Positions 8,836 to 17,897 of a stretch of 64,000 nucleotides of DNA are shown piece after piece (position 1 is the stretch's first letter; every line of letters begins with the position of its first letter). The DNA comes from Bacillota bacterium (GTDB taxonomy: Bacteria > Bacillota > Sulfobacillia > Sulfobacillales > Sulfobacillaceae): NCBI GenBank assembly GCA_026627065.1, contig JAPNUO010000001.1, positions 655,932 to 719,931 of the forward strand, read 5' to 3'. The notes under the pieces are model-generated. The model saw nothing but the letters and a program-made list of their open reading frames with translations. It searched no databases and was not told where the DNA came from. The translations under genes and the position numbers were made by a program.

Positions 8836-10083
8836 ATGGTTTCCCCTCTGGATCAATGCGTCCATTGCGGCCTTTGTTTGTCCAGTTGCCCCACCTATCT
8901 CGAAACCGGCCTCGAAATGGAGTCGCCCCGCGGGCGCCTGGTGTTGTTAAACCTTTGGGCCCAAGCCCCGGAACAGCGTGACGCGGCCATCAGCCAATGG
9001 CTCGACGACTGTCTGGACTGTCGCGCCTGCGAAGCCGTCTGCCCAGCTCACGTGCCTACCGGCCACCTCGTCGAAGCCTGGCGGGGGGAGTCGGAAGACG
9101 CCCCAAGGCCTGGGAGAGCGCAGCGGCTCCTGATGCGGCTCATTGAAAACCCTCGCGGCTTGAAATGGTTGCAGCGCTTGGGACGGTGGAGCCAAACCCG
9201 CGTGGGGCGGTCTCTCGTCCGCTGGTGGTTGACTGGACGAGAAGACAGCCCGCTCCGGCTTCAACAGGGCTTGCCGCCCCTCCAGAGCCGACGCCTGAGC
9301 CGGGAGCAAATCACCTCCAACCACCGCGGGCCGGGCGATTTGTGGCTCTTTGTCGGCTGTGTCATGGACGCCATTTACGCCGGCACCAATCGGCACGCCG
9401 CTGATCTCTTGAGGCTGGCGGGCCTAACCGTGGTCGTCGATCCTCGCCAGCGTTGCTGCGGCGCGCTGCACTGGCACAATGGACAGCGCGCCCAGGCCCA
9501 ACAGTGGGCGCAAGAGAATATTGAGGCTTTCGAGTCCAGCGGGTGCCGCATGGTGGTGGTTGACGCCGCGGGATGCCTCACCGCGCTGAGGGAATACCCG
9601 GTCCTGCTCGCCGGTACCCCGTACGAAGCCCGCGCACACGCATTCAGCCAGGCGGTCTTCGACGCCCTGGAAGTCCTCTCTCAGCATCCGCTGCCGCCAT
9701 TGCCGGACCAAGGCTTGACGGTCACCGTGCACGACGCCTGCCATCACGTCCACGCCCAAGGCATTCGCCACCAACCTCGCTTTTTGCTGGAGCGCGCCGG
9801 CTACCGCTTGGTAGAAATGGCCAATGCCAGCCAGTGCTGCGGATCGGCGGGGATTTACAATCTGGCTCATCCAGACATGAGCCGGGCACTGCTAGCAGCC
9901 AAGGTGCGAGCCATTCCCCCTCAGGCTGAAGTTGTGAGCGCCGCCAACCCAGGCTGTCTTCTACACATTCAGCAAGGACTCGCGGCGTCCGGAACGCCGG
10001 TCACCGCCCAACATCCGCTGGACCTGCTGTGGCACGCCTATCGTTCGCAAGGGTACCTTCCAGGGGGTGGCGCCCGTGAATGA
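8836..10083 (+). CDS. glcF: Glycolate oxidase iron-sulfur subunit GlcF
   Basis: This 415-residue electron-transfer subunit carries two N-terminal ferredoxin-type [4Fe-4S] motifs, CVHCGLCLSSCP near residue 7 and CLDCRACEAVCP near residue 53. Two C-terminal cysteine-rich CCG domains are marked by QRCCGALHWHNG and SQCCGSAGIYN. This is the arrangement of GlcF and related 2-hydroxyacid dehydrogenase subunits. GAAGGAAGG is best spaced for ATG 8836; ATG 8830 would overlap the glcE stop by ATGA. The stop lies inside the glcD start region, so the three products are likely co-translated and assembled as one complex. Confidence 0.9.
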   Translation: MVSPLDQCVHCGLCLSSCPTYLETGLEMESPRGRLVLLNLWAQAPEQRDAAISQWLDDCLDCRACEAVCPAHVPTGHLVEAWRGESEDAPRPGRAQRLLMRLIENPRGLKWLQRLGRWSQTRVGRSLVRWWLTGREDSPLRLQQGLPPLQSRRLSREQITSNHRGPGDLWLFVGCVMDAIYAGTNRHAADLLRLAGLTVVVDPRQRCCGALHWHNGQRAQAQQWAQENIEAFESSGCRMVVVDAAGCLTALREYPVLLAGTPYEARAHAFSQAVFDALEVLSQHPLPPLPDQGLTVTVHDACHHVHAQGIRHQPRFLLERAGYRLVEMANASQCCGSAGIYNLAHPDMSRALLAAKVRAIPPQAEVVSAANPGCLLHIQQGLAASGTPVTAQHPLDLLWHAYRSQGYLPGGGARE

Positions 10084-11479
10084 GTGGCTGTCTTCCCTGG
10101 TCGATATTGTCGGCGCGCCCTACGTCATCACCCACCCGGCCGCCCTGAAAACGTATGCCCAAGATGGCTACACCTTAGCCTCAGGCATGCCCCGCGCCGT
10201 CGTCATGCCCGGCAATGCGGAAGAAGCTCGAGCGGTCGTCAAGCACCTGTACCGTCACCGCATCCCAGTCGTCGCCCGCGGGGCCGGCACCAGCTTGTCG
10301 GGAGGCGCCATCCCTAGCGACGGCGCCGTGGTTCTGCACTTTTCCCGCATGCGCACCATACGCCACATCGACTGGACCAACCAGATTGTCCAGGTTGACC
10401 CAGGAGTCATCAACGCCGAGGTGACCCGCGCGCTCGAGCCTTACGGCTACTTTTACGCGCCCGACCCCTCTTCTCAACAAGCCTGCACCATTGGCGGAAA
10501 CTTTGCGGAAAACTCCGGGGGGCCCCATTGCCTCAAGTACGGCGTAACGCTCAACCACATTGTCATGGCGGATGTTATTTTGGCCAACGGCGAAGCCGTG
10601 CGCCTCGGCAGCCTGGCTGGTGAGCCCGAGGGACTAGATTGGCTCGGTGTGTTGGTCGGGTCCGAAGGAACGTTGGGGATCGCCACCCAGCTGTGGCTCA
10701 AAATGACCGAATCCCCGACACAGAGCCGGACGTTGGCGGCGCTCTTCGATGAGGTGGCGGACGCAAGTGAGGCGGTGTCAGATGTGATTGCGTCCGGCAT
10801 CGTGCCTGCCGCTCTTGAAATGATGGATCGGCTCGCCATTTCGGCGGTAGAACGGGGATCCTACCCCGTCGGCTACCCCGACGACTTGGCTGCCGTTCTC
10901 TTGCTGGAACTCGATGGGGAGGCTGCCGTGGTGGACGAAGAGGTCAAATTGGTGATTGACTTGATGCAGCGCCACCACGTTCGCCAAGTGCGGGAAGCCC
11001 AATCCCTGGAGGAGCGGGCGCTCTGGTGGGCCAACCGCAAAACAGCCTTTGGCGCCATGGGCCTCATTTCGCCCGACTATTACGTGCAGGACGGCGTCAT
11101 CCCGCGCCACCTATTGCCCGACGCGCTGGCCTTTATTGACCGCACCGCCCGTCGTTACGGCATTCGCATCGCCAACGTGTTTCATGCGGGCGACGGCAAC
11201 CTTCATCCGCTGCTCTTGTTCGACGCCGCCAATCCTGCGGACGTTGAACGGGTTCAGGCCGCTGGGCTCGACATTCTGGCCTATTGCGTCAAACACGGCG
11301 GCAGCATTACCGGAGAACACGGCATTGGGCTGGAAAAGCTGGACGCCGTGCGCTGGCAATTCACGGAGGCCGAGTTAGCAGCCCAAGCCATGATCAAGCG
11401 CTTGTGGGATCCCGACGGACTCTTGAACCCTGGGAAGGTGTTGCCCACTCCCGGGCGCTGCGTGGACTTCCGTCCCTAG
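10076..11479 (+). CDS. glcD: Glycolate oxidase catalytic FAD subunit GlcD
   Basis: This flavoprotein of about 467 residues is the large FAD-linked oxidase subunit. The N-terminal FAD domain has PVVARGAGTSLSGGAIP and GGNFAENSGGPHCLKYGVT near residue 140, followed by LVGSEGTLGI. The C-terminal substrate domain has ANVFHAGDGNLHPLL, with the histidines expected in the active site, and SITGEHGIGLEK near the end. GTG codons at 10067 and 10076 are possible; AGGGGG at 10062-10067 favours 10076, which overlaps glcF by eight bases. The family also contains D-lactate dehydrogenases, but the glcE and glcF partners point to glycolate. No glycolate permease or regulator is adjacent. Confidence 0.9.
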   Translation: MNEWLSSLVDIVGAPYVITHPAALKTYAQDGYTLASGMPRAVVMPGNAEEARAVVKHLYRHRIPVVARGAGTSLSGGAIPSDGAVVLHFSRMRTIRHIDWTNQIVQVDPGVINAEVTRALEPYGYFYAPDPSSQQACTIGGNFAENSGGPHCLKYGVTLNHIVMADVILANGEAVRLGSLAGEPEGLDWLGVLVGSEGTLGIATQLWLKMTESPTQSRTLAALFDEVADASEAVSDVIASGIVPAALEMMDRLAISAVERGSYPVGYPDDLAAVLLLELDGEAAVVDEEVKLVIDLMQRHHVRQVREAQSLEERALWWANRKTAFGAMGLISPDYYVQDGVIPRHLLPDALAFIDRTARRYGIRIANVFHAGDGNLHPLLLFDAANPADVERVQAAGLDILAYCVKHGGSITGEHGIGLEKLDAVRWQFTEAELAAQAMIKRLWDPDGLLNPGKVLPTPGRCVDFRP

Positions 11480-11485
11480 GCCCGC

Positions 11486-11626
11486 TCAAGGCGACCGCCA
11501 GCGCTCCAGCGCGACCGCCCCCAGGGCAGAGAGCACGCCCATCATTAACGAAGCCAAGGGGCCGCCGCCGGCGCTCCACACCACGACCGCTCCCAGGAGA
11601 GCGGCTACTGCCGCGCGAGAGAACAT
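11486..11626 (-). CDS. Small membrane protein, 46 residues, unknown function
   Basis: A 47-codon reading frame starts with ATG at 11626 behind an excellent ribosome site (GAAGGAGGCG, five bases upstream) and lies 22 bases after the stop of the uppP-like gene. The product begins MFSRAAVAALLGAVVVW and has two short hydrophobic stretches rich in Ala, Gly, Val and Leu, ending ERWRSP. It is likely membrane associated. I do not recognise it. Its spacing and ribosome site suggest co-expression with uppP. Confidence 0.55.
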   Translation of the reverse strand: MFSRAAVAALLGAVVVWSAGGGPLASLMMGVLSALGAVALERWRSP

Positions 11627-11648
11627 GCCTACGCCTCCTTCGGCTTTG

Positions 11649-12467
11649 CTAACGAATGGCCAAGAGGCTCAGCGCGCCCAAGAGAAACGAGACCAGGGCC
11701 AAGGTACGCAGCCCATGCGAGCGAAAATACCGCACCAAGAAGCGGGTCGACAGCCACGCCGCGACGCCGGCCACAATGCCGCCCACCATCGCCGGACCTA
11801 GGAGTCCGTGAGCACCGTGATGCAGTTTGGGCAACTCCACCAAGGCTGCGGCAAAAATAATCGGCGTGGCCAGCAAAAAGCTAAATCGGGCCGCCTCGGC
11901 GTAATTGAGACCCATCCCCAGGCCACCCACCATCGTGCTGCCGGACCGCGAGAGCCCGGGAATGAGGGCCAACACTTGAAAGCAACCAATCACCCAAGCC
12001 TCCCGAAGAGACAGGGTGGTCACCGCGCGCGATCGCCGCCGCCGATGCCACCAATCGCCCATCCACAGCATGGCGCCGTTCACCATTAAGAAGAACGCCG
12101 CCCACAGCGGACGACCAAAGAGATGAGAGAGCGGCGTTTTCAATAGGAATCCTAGAATGCCGGCAGGAATCGACGCCAGGACGATGAGCCAAAACGTGCG
12201 GCCTTCCGGATTGTGTTCACCGCGCAGCGTGCGAAAGGCCCCCACCACCAACGCCCGCCACTCCGGAAGAAAATAAAGTAGCAAGGCCAACGCCGTCCCC
12301 AGATGCAGAGCCACCAAAAAGGGAAGATAGCGCGGACCGCTGGTGGGAACGCTCAGGTGTGTCGCACGGGGCAAGATAACTAAAAGCCCTAGACTGGAAA
12401 ACGGAAAGAGCTCGCTCAGCCCCTGAATGGCGCCTAAGAGCGCCGCCGTCCCGATACCCAACTCCAC
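11649..12467 (-). CDS. uppP: Undecaprenyl-diphosphatase-like protein (UppP/BacA family)
   Basis: This 272-residue polytopic membrane protein belongs to the BacA/UppP family, which removes the terminal phosphate of undecaprenyl diphosphate to recycle the cell-wall lipid carrier. The first catalytic motif is QGLSELFPFSSLG at residues 15-27, with the essential glutamate at 19; the second is the intact PGLSRSGST near residue 168. The usual SSxGHL segment reads SSLGLL, so the conserved histidine (His30 in E. coli) is leucine. That may reduce activity or mark a divergent subfamily. The start is GTG 12467 behind AGGAGGAGG. It is divergent from a class A PBP gene, which fits peptidoglycan metabolism. 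Confidence 0.8.
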   Translation of the reverse strand: MELGIGTAALLGAIQGLSELFPFSSLGLLVILPRATHLSVPTSGPRYLPFLVALHLGTALALLLYFLPEWRALVVGAFRTLRGEHNPEGRTFWLIVLASIPAGILGFLLKTPLSHLFGRPLWAAFFLMVNGAMLWMGDWWHRRRRSRAVTTLSLREAWVIGCFQVLALIPGLSRSGSTMVGGLGMGLNYAEAARFSFLLATPIIFAAALVELPKLHHGAHGLLGPAMVGGIVAGVAAWLSTRFLVRYFRSHGLRTLALVSFLLGALSLLAIR

Positions 12468-12567
12468 ATCCTCCTCCTGCGAGTCATGACGTGATCACAC
12501 CACACCCGCGTTATCCCTGCGTTAAGGAGGCGTAAGGATTCCATTAAAATGCGGTGCCCAAGGCGTG

Positions 12568-14823
12568 ATGGCGAAGATGCTGCCCTCCACGCATAGGTTA
12601 AGAGGCTTCTGGCACACTACTTTTATGACATCAGCATCAAGACGCCGAAGACGCCGTCTGGCAGCGCTAGTCGTCGTTCTCACCCTGACAGCCGCCCTGG
12701 CTCGCACCGTCGCCTGGTTGCGCGAGCTGCCAAGCGTAAAGCCGGCGCTCGCGACTGTCCAAGAGAGTGGCAGTTCCATCATTTACGACGCCTATGGGCG
12801 CGTCGCTGTCCGCTTGGACCCGGCCAACAGCGGGTTTACCCCCCTCCATGCTGTGGCCCCGGCCTTGGTCAAAGCCGTCATTGCCACCGAAGATCGCAAC
12901 TTTTACCACAATCCCGGCTTTGACGTTCGCGCCCTCCTACGCGCGCTTTGGGTCGACGTTCGGGCTCGTCGCGCATTGGAAGGGGCAAGTACGATTACCG
13001 AACAGGTGGCCAAGAACCTTTACCTTTCCGACCAAAAGACCATCTCCCGAAAAATTCGCGAGTTTGTCCTAGGTCTGGAGCTCGCCCACACCTACAGCAA
13101 GCGCGACATCCTCAGCCTTTATCTGAACACCGTCTATTTTGGCGAGGGCGCCGATGGCGTTGGCGCCGCCGCCAAAATCTACTTCAACACCACGCCGGCA
13201 CGGCTGACGCTGCCGGAAGCCAGCCTCCTGGCCGGACTGCCTCAGGCCCCGTCCCTGTACGACCCTTATGACCATTGGCGGCGCGCCAAGGCGCGCCAGC
13301 GCGAGGTTTTGGCCGCCATGGTGCGGGCAGGCGACATTACCGAGGCGCAAGCCCAACGCGCCTGGGCCGCGCCCTTGCGGCTCCAGACACGCCAGGCCCA
13401 GCCGGGCCCCGTGTCCTATCCCTATCCCTGGTACGTTGATGCCGTCGTGGCCCAGTTGCTCGCGCGCGGATTTTCCCTGCACGAAATCTTTGACGGCCGG
13501 CTGCACATTGACACGGCGCTTCATCCCGCCGTCTACCGCATTGCCCAGCGCGCCGTGAATGCGGGCATGACTGCTAACTTTGGGCCGCCACGCCACCGCT
13601 ATCCCTATCATCAGGCCGCCGTCGTGGTGGAAAATCCAAAGACCGGCGCTATCTGGGCGGTAATCGGCGGGCGGCGCCATTTTGCGCTGCTGCAAGAGGA
13701 CTTGGCGCTGGATGCGCTGCGATCCACGGGCTCGGCGATTAAGCCCCTGCTCGATTATGCCCCCGCCATCGCCCGTGGCGCCCTGCCGACCACGGTAATG
13801 GACGACGTGCCCCAATTTCGCGGGCGCCAGGGAAACTGGTGGCCGCATAACGACGACTACCGCTACCGGGGCTACCTCACGTTGCAGGACGCGCTGGCCA
13901 TTTCCGACAACAATGTCGCGGTGAGACTTCTGGCCGCCACCGGCGTGCAACGCGGGCTCCAGTTTCTTCGTCGGCGGTTTGACATCACGCCGCCGCCCAA
14001 TGAACCCCAAAATCTTTCGCTGGCCCTAGGCATCGATACCAACCTGCTTCAGCTGACCCAAGGGTACGCTGCCCTCGCCAACCACGGCCAATGGGTGTCC
14101 CCGTATTTTGTCCGCCGCGTCACCCAAGGCTCGCGCATTCTGTATCAACGGCGCCCGCTCGCTCATCAGGCGCTGACGCCGGCTCAGGCCTACTTGATGA
14201 CCTCTATGCTGTCCCGGGTGCTGATGGCGCATCCGCTGCACGGCATTGGTCCCGAAGCCTGGCCCACAGGCAGCTCGCTGGGGCTGAATCGCCCCGCAGC
14301 CGCGAAAAGCGGGACCAGCAACCTCGAGGCGGACGCTTGGTTCATCGGCTATGAGCCGCAAATGGTGGTAGGCGTGTGGGAAGGCAATCGGACGGGGGAA
14401 TCTCCGCAGCTCTTTACGCGGCAAGGGTTGGGGCCAGCGTATGGGGCGGTAGCAGCGGGCCCCATCTGGCGCGCCATCATGGTCCATGTCAATCGCGCCC
14501 TGGCGTTGCCGCCGATCCCCTTTTCTCGCCCGCCGGGGCTCGTCTATCACCGTCGCATCAGCACCACCAGCGGCTCGTTGCCGGGACCCGCTACCCCTGC
14601 GGCAAACATCGAAAGCGGATGGGGCCTCGCCCAGGCCCCAGAAGCCCGCCCCGCCCACCGCTGGGCTTGGATGAAAGTCGCCGCCGACGCCCCCGATCGC
14701 CGCTGGCGCCCCGGCTGCGGCCCATTCATCGCGCGGCGGGTCTTGCAGCCCGAGCCCGACTGGAGGCCCCACTCGCCCAAACCATGGGACGCGCGCTTTT
14801 GGCCGCCGACCCGGTTGTGCTAA
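12568..14823 (+). CDS. Class A penicillin-binding protein (bifunctional GT51 transglycosylase/transpeptidase)
   Basis: This membrane-anchored peptidoglycan synthase of about 751 residues has an Arg-rich cytoplasmic start, one transmembrane helix, then a GT51 domain with the catalytic glutamate motif ATEDRNFYHNPGFD and the segment GASTITEQVAKNLYL. The transpeptidase domain has the serine motif STGSAIKP (about residue 395), SDN in AISDNNV and KSGTS in place of KTGT. The C-terminus ends soon after the catalytic domain. GTG 12565 or ATG 12568 starts are behind a weak AAGG; an internal ATG at 12625 is possible. It is paralogous to the zinc-ribbon PBP at 33322, sharing motifs such as GYEPQMVVGVWEGN, but lacks both its zinc ribbon and its Ser/Pro tail. 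Confidence 0.9.
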   Translation: MAKMLPSTHRLRGFWHTTFMTSASRRRRRRLAALVVVLTLTAALARTVAWLRELPSVKPALATVQESGSSIIYDAYGRVAVRLDPANSGFTPLHAVAPALVKAVIATEDRNFYHNPGFDVRALLRALWVDVRARRALEGASTITEQVAKNLYLSDQKTISRKIREFVLGLELAHTYSKRDILSLYLNTVYFGEGADGVGAAAKIYFNTTPARLTLPEASLLAGLPQAPSLYDPYDHWRRAKARQREVLAAMVRAGDITEAQAQRAWAAPLRLQTRQAQPGPVSYPYPWYVDAVVAQLLARGFSLHEIFDGRLHIDTALHPAVYRIAQRAVNAGMTANFGPPRHRYPYHQAAVVVENPKTGAIWAVIGGRRHFALLQEDLALDALRSTGSAIKPLLDYAPAIARGALPTTVMDDVPQFRGRQGNWWPHNDDYRYRGYLTLQDALAISDNNVAVRLLAATGVQRGLQFLRRRFDITPPPNEPQNLSLALGIDTNLLQLTQGYAALANHGQWVSPYFVRRVTQGSRILYQRRPLAHQALTPAQAYLMTSMLSRVLMAHPLHGIGPEAWPTGSSLGLNRPAAAKSGTSNLEADAWFIGYEPQMVVGVWEGNRTGESPQLFTRQGLGPAYGAVAAGPIWRAIMVHVNRALALPPIPFSRPPGLVYHRRISTTSGSLPGPATPAANIESGWGLAQAPEARPAHRWAWMKVAADAPDRRWRPGCGPFIARRVLQPEPDWRPHSPKPWDARFWPPTRLC

Positions 14824-14903
14824 ACATTAATCAGACCATCATAGAACGTTAACATTGCCCGTCTATCATTGCCGTAGCAGCACTGAGGAAAGGACGGGCA
14901 CCT

Positions 14904-15596
14904 GTGGCACACACCATCTTGGTGGTTGACGATGAGCCGAACATTCGGCTGTTGCTGCACCATGAACTGAGCCGCCACGGGTATCGCGTGCTTGCGGCCG
15001 AAGATGGTCTCGAGGCCCTGGCCATGCTGGACGAGCAAGTTCCGGACCTGGTTTTGCTGGATATGATGCTGCCGCGCCTGCCCGGGCTTGATGTGCTCCG
15101 ACAGATCAAAGCCCGCGGACCGATTCCGGTCATTATGCTGACGGCCCGTCAAGACGAGATCGACCGCGTGGTCGGGCTGGAATTAGGCGCCGACGATTAC
15201 GTCACCAAACCCTTTTCCTTGAAGGAATTGGTGGCGCGCATCCAGGCCCTCTTTCGCCGCCTCAACCCCGGCCCTCTCAAATCCCCCATCGCCTGCGGCA
15301 GCCTGTACCTGGATCCGGCCCGCCGCGAAGCCCGCCTCAACGGCTGTCCGCTGGAGTTGACCGCCACCGAATTCGCCTTGCTCACCTGCCTGGCTCAAGA
15401 ACCCGGGCGCGTGTTTTCGCGCCGCGAACTCTTCCGCCGCGTATGGGGGATGGACGACATAAATGACACGCGCACCGTTACCGTCCACATCCGCAATCTT
15501 CGCGCGAAATTACCGGAGCCTGCGCCGCGCATTGAAACTGTGCGGGGCGTGGGTTACCGTCTCGCCCTCGAGGCGGCCGCGCGGGAGACGTCGTAG
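14904..15596 (+). CDS. OmpR/PhoB-family response regulator, orphan
   Basis: This 230-residue two-component regulator has an N-terminal receiver domain, with acidic residues VVDDEPN near 10, phospho-acceptor aspartate in LLDMMLP near 53, threonine in MLTAR and lysine in DDYVTKPF. A C-terminal winged helix follows, with LTATEFALLTCLAQEPGRVFSR and TVTVHIRNLRAKL. The start is GTG 14904 behind AGGAAAGGA. No histidine kinase gene is adjacent, so its partner lies elsewhere or it is phosphorylated by another donor. The last 43 bases overlap the end of rnhB on the other strand, a tail-to-tail arrangement. Confidence 0.92.
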   Translation: MAHTILVVDDEPNIRLLLHHELSRHGYRVLAAEDGLEALAMLDEQVPDLVLLDMMLPRLPGLDVLRQIKARGPIPVIMLTARQDEIDRVVGLELGADDYVTKPFSLKELVARIQALFRRLNPGPLKSPIACGSLYLDPARREARLNGCPLELTATEFALLTCLAQEPGRVFSRRELFRRVWGMDDINDTRTVTVHIRNLRAKLPEPAPRIETVRGVGYRLALEAAARETS

Positions 15597-16201
15597 AAGC
15601 GGCTCAAAAAGCTTTGGCGATGCGCCGGCGACGGACCCCAGGCGGCCAATGAGGCCCGGTGGCCCTCGGTGGGGTAGCCCTTGTGGCGGTCAAACCCGTA
15701 CTGCGGAAACTGTCGATGAAGCTCCACCATGTAGCGATCGCGCAGCACCTTGGCCACCACCGAAGCCGCCGCAATGGAGGCGGACCGCTGGTCCCCTTTG
15801 ACGAGCGGCACCGCATAAAAGGGACTCCCGGGCAAGGACATGGCATCGGTGAGAACCACCTGCGGCCGCACCCCCAGTTGCCTTAACGCTCGCATCATGG
15901 CAAGCCGCGATGCCTCCAGAATGTTGAGGCGATCGATGGTGCGCGGGCCTACCGCCCCGACGCCGATGGCCTCGGCCCGAGCCCAAATGGCCGCAAAAAG
16001 GCGGTCCCGCTCGTGAGGCGAAAGCCGCTTGGAGTCGTCGAGCCCCTCTAGCCGGGCATCGGGCGGCAAGACCACCGCCGCCGCGACCACCGGGCCTGCC
16101 AAGGGCCCCCGGCCCACCTCGTCGGTCCCCGCCACAACCAAGCCCTGCGACCAAAACCCGGCCTCAAAGGCCGTCAGTACGTCCCAGGCAGGATGCTTCA
16201 T
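15554..16201 (-). CDS. rnhB: Ribonuclease HII
   Basis: This 215-residue enzyme cleaves RNA in RNA-DNA hybrids and single ribonucleotides in DNA. Conserved features are GTDEVGRGPLAGPV (first two acidic catalytic residues, near residue 27), LDDSKRLSP, the third acidic residue in LTDAMSLPG and SIAAASVVAKVLRD. Length is usual. It lies three bases after the rbgA stop, the classic rbgA-rnhB order of Firmicutes, and ends overlapping the convergent response regulator gene by 43 bases. Confidence 0.95.
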   Translation of the reverse strand: MKHPAWDVLTAFEAGFWSQGLVVAGTDEVGRGPLAGPVVAAAVVLPPDARLEGLDDSKRLSPHERDRLFAAIWARAEAIGVGAVGPRTIDRLNILEASRLAMMRALRQLGVRPQVVLTDAMSLPGSPFYAVPLVKGDQRSASIAAASVVAKVLRDRYMVELHRQFPQYGFDRHKGYPTEGHRASLAAWGPSPAHRQSFLSRFYDVSRAAASRARR

Positions 16202-16204
16202 GTC

Positions 16205-16972
16205 CTAAGGCCCCTCCGCTGCCGGGGGCGTCTCCAAACTGACGGCGCCCAGCGCCCCGGTTTGAAAGCTGTGAATGAGCGCCTCGGCCGTCCGCTGAAG
16301 GTCGACGCTCCCGCCGCGCCCCAGATATCCGCGCCGCCGGCCCCAGGACACCCAGTCCTCGAAAGGCTCCCGCCCTGGTGCCCACTCCCACAGCGCGGAC
16401 GCCAGTTCCTCCGCCTCGTCCGCCTCCCAGCGCACCACGCCGAGCACCTTGAGCCGCCAGTCCCGCGACCGAGCAGGGGTCACCACCCCGGGCAAATCCA
16501 GCCACTCCCACCCATTGCCGACTCGAATCCACTGCTGTCCCCGGGTGATGCCAGGCTTGCCGCCCGTCCGTGCGCGATGGCGGCCCACCATCCGATTGAG
16601 AATGGTCGATTTCCCCACGTTGGGCACTCCGACCACTGCCAATCGGTATGGAGGCTGAAAGCGGGCCTGAATGGCGGCCCGCAGCCGCTCGGCCGAACCT
16701 GGGTGTTCCGCGCTAAACGGCACCGCCACTTGTCCCTGAGCAGCATACCACTCGATCCACGCTTGGGTCACGCGACCGTCGGCCAAGTCAGCCTTGTTGA
16801 GGACGACCAGCCGGGGCGTGCGACCCACCCAGCGCTCTAGCGGACGATGACGCGTCAGTTCAGGCGCTCTGGCGTCTACTACCTCGATAAAAAGGGTCAG
16901 GTAGGGGGCCAGTTCGCGGATGGATTTCTGTGTGGCCACCATGTGGCCGGGATACCAGGCGTGTTTCCCCAT
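16205..16972 (-). CDS. rbgA: Ribosome biogenesis GTPase RbgA (YlqF)
   Basis: This 255-residue circularly permuted GTPase helps late 50S subunit assembly. The permuted motif order is visible: G4 VVLNKADLAD (about residue 55), G1 GVPNVGKST (about 112) and G3 DLPGVV (about 158). The N-terminal MGKHAWYPGHMV is the family hallmark and fixes the start at ATG 16972, only five bases after the lepB stop and without a strong ribosome site, so it is probably translated by coupling. The C-terminus has the small helical RNA-binding region. Confidence 0.94.
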   Translation of the reverse strand: MGKHAWYPGHMVATQKSIRELAPYLTLFIEVVDARAPELTRHRPLERWVGRTPRLVVLNKADLADGRVTQAWIEWYAAQGQVAVPFSAEHPGSAERLRAAIQARFQPPYRLAVVGVPNVGKSTILNRMVGRHRARTGGKPGITRGQQWIRVGNGWEWLDLPGVVTPARSRDWRLKVLGVVRWEADEAEELASALWEWAPGREPFEDWVSWGRRRGYLGRGGSVDLQRTAEALIHSFQTGALGAVSLETPPAAEGP

Positions 16973-16977
16973 TGCGC

Positions 16978-17499
16978 TCACGATAGCCAACGAATTTGCG
17001 ACGGCGGCCACCAGATGACGAACGCTTGGCCGATCACCTTAGACTCCTTCAGCAACCCAAAGTATCGGCTGTCGTAGCTAATGGGCCGGTTGTCGCCCAG
17101 CACCCACAAGTAGCCCGGGGGCACGTACACCGGGGCCACGTTGGGCGACTGCCGATACTTCAAAAACGGCTCCGGATACCGCTTGCCGTTAATGTAGACC
17201 ACGTTGTTCTTGATGCTCACGGTATCTCCCGGGACGCCGATCACTCGTTTGATCCAGTCTTGGCTGGGATCCACGGGGCTGTGAAAGACAATGATTTCGC
17301 CGGTCTTCGGCTTCCCAAACACAAAGGCCAGCTTATTGACCAGCACGCGGTCTCCGTTGCGGAGGGTAGGGAGCATAGAGTGACCAGAAACCTGAAAGGA
17401 CTCAAAGACAAAGGTGCGAATTAAAAACGCCAGGATGAGCGCGATCACCAACGTCTGGATAAGCTCTCGGGTTCCGCTTTTTTTCTTGCTATCCGGCAC
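16978..17499 (-). CDS. lepB: Type I signal peptidase
   Basis: This 173-residue membrane protease releases secreted proteins from their signal peptides. An N-terminal transmembrane helix is at residues 12-30. The catalytic serine is in SGHSMLPTL (about residue 41), the general-base lysine in DWIKRVIGVPGD, and box E is GDNRPISYDSRYFG. It is the short, single-anchor SipS type typical of Gram-positive bacteria. It starts with GTG behind GAGGTGA. A hairpin terminator separates it from rplS upstream, so it depends on read-through or a promoter I did not identify. Confidence 0.95.
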   Translation of the reverse strand: MPDSKKKSGTRELIQTLVIALILAFLIRTFVFESFQVSGHSMLPTLRNGDRVLVNKLAFVFGKPKTGEIIVFHSPVDPSQDWIKRVIGVPGDTVSIKNNVVYINGKRYPEPFLKYRQSPNVAPVYVPPGYLWVLGDNRPISYDSRYFGLLKESKVIGQAFVIWWPPSQIRWLS

Positions 17500-17528
17500 T
17501 GTGTCACCTCGCCCAAGAAGAATAAGGG

Positions 17529-17552
17529 AGGCGAAGACAGACGTCTTCGCCT
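17529..17552 (-). terminator. Intrinsic terminator between rplS and lepB
   Basis: A perfect 10-bp stem, AGGCGAAGAC with GTCTTCGCCT, has a four-base loop and is followed on the leftward transcript by a pyrimidine tract of the form CCCTTATTCTTCTT. It would end or attenuate the ffh-rplS message before lepB. Confidence 0.65.
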
Positions 17553-17555
17553 GGA

Positions 17556-17897
17556 TTACCGCCTTTCGCGAATTCGTGCCGCCTTGCCCCGCAGCTTGCG
17601 GAGATAGTAGAGGCGCGCGCGCCGCACCTTCCCGCGCCGCACAATTTCAATAGATTCCAGCCGCGGCGAATGCAGGAGAAAGGTACGCTCCACGCCAACC
17701 CCGTAGCTGACGCGGCGGACGGTAAAGGTTTTGGACAACCCGACTCCGCGCTTGCGAATGACGATCCCCTCGAACGTTTGCACGCGCTCGCGATTTCCTT
17801 CTCGAATCTTCACCGCCACCCGCACCGTGTCTCCCGGTCGAAAGTCCGGAAGGTCGGTGCGCATTTGATCTTCTTCTACCAACTTAATGTAATCCAT
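17556..17897 (-). CDS. rplS: 50S ribosomal protein L19
   Basis: The 113-residue protein carries the L19 signature: [26 protein letters not shown] near residue 20-45, [17 protein letters not shown] and the C-terminal [12 protein letters not shown]19 sits at the 30S-50S interface. ATG 17897 was chosen over upstream in-frame codons because the family begins here and a GGGAGG site precedes it; it overlaps the trmD stop by 14 bases. Confidence 0.97.
   Translation of the reverse strand: MDYIKLVEEDQMRTDLPDFRPGDTVRVAVKIREGNRERVQTFEGIVIRKRGVGLSKTFTVRRVSYGVGVERTFLLHSPRLESIEIVRRGKVRRARLYYLRKLRGKAARIRERR

Noticed and set aside
12520..12597. Short leader peptide frame before the first PBP gene
   Set aside because: The AAGGAGG lies about 18 bases from the ATG, too far to support initiation.
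13069..14010. 313-codon leftward frame
   Set aside because: Antisense to the transglycosylase/transpeptidase coding sequence of the PBP; composition typical of a high-GC shadow frame.
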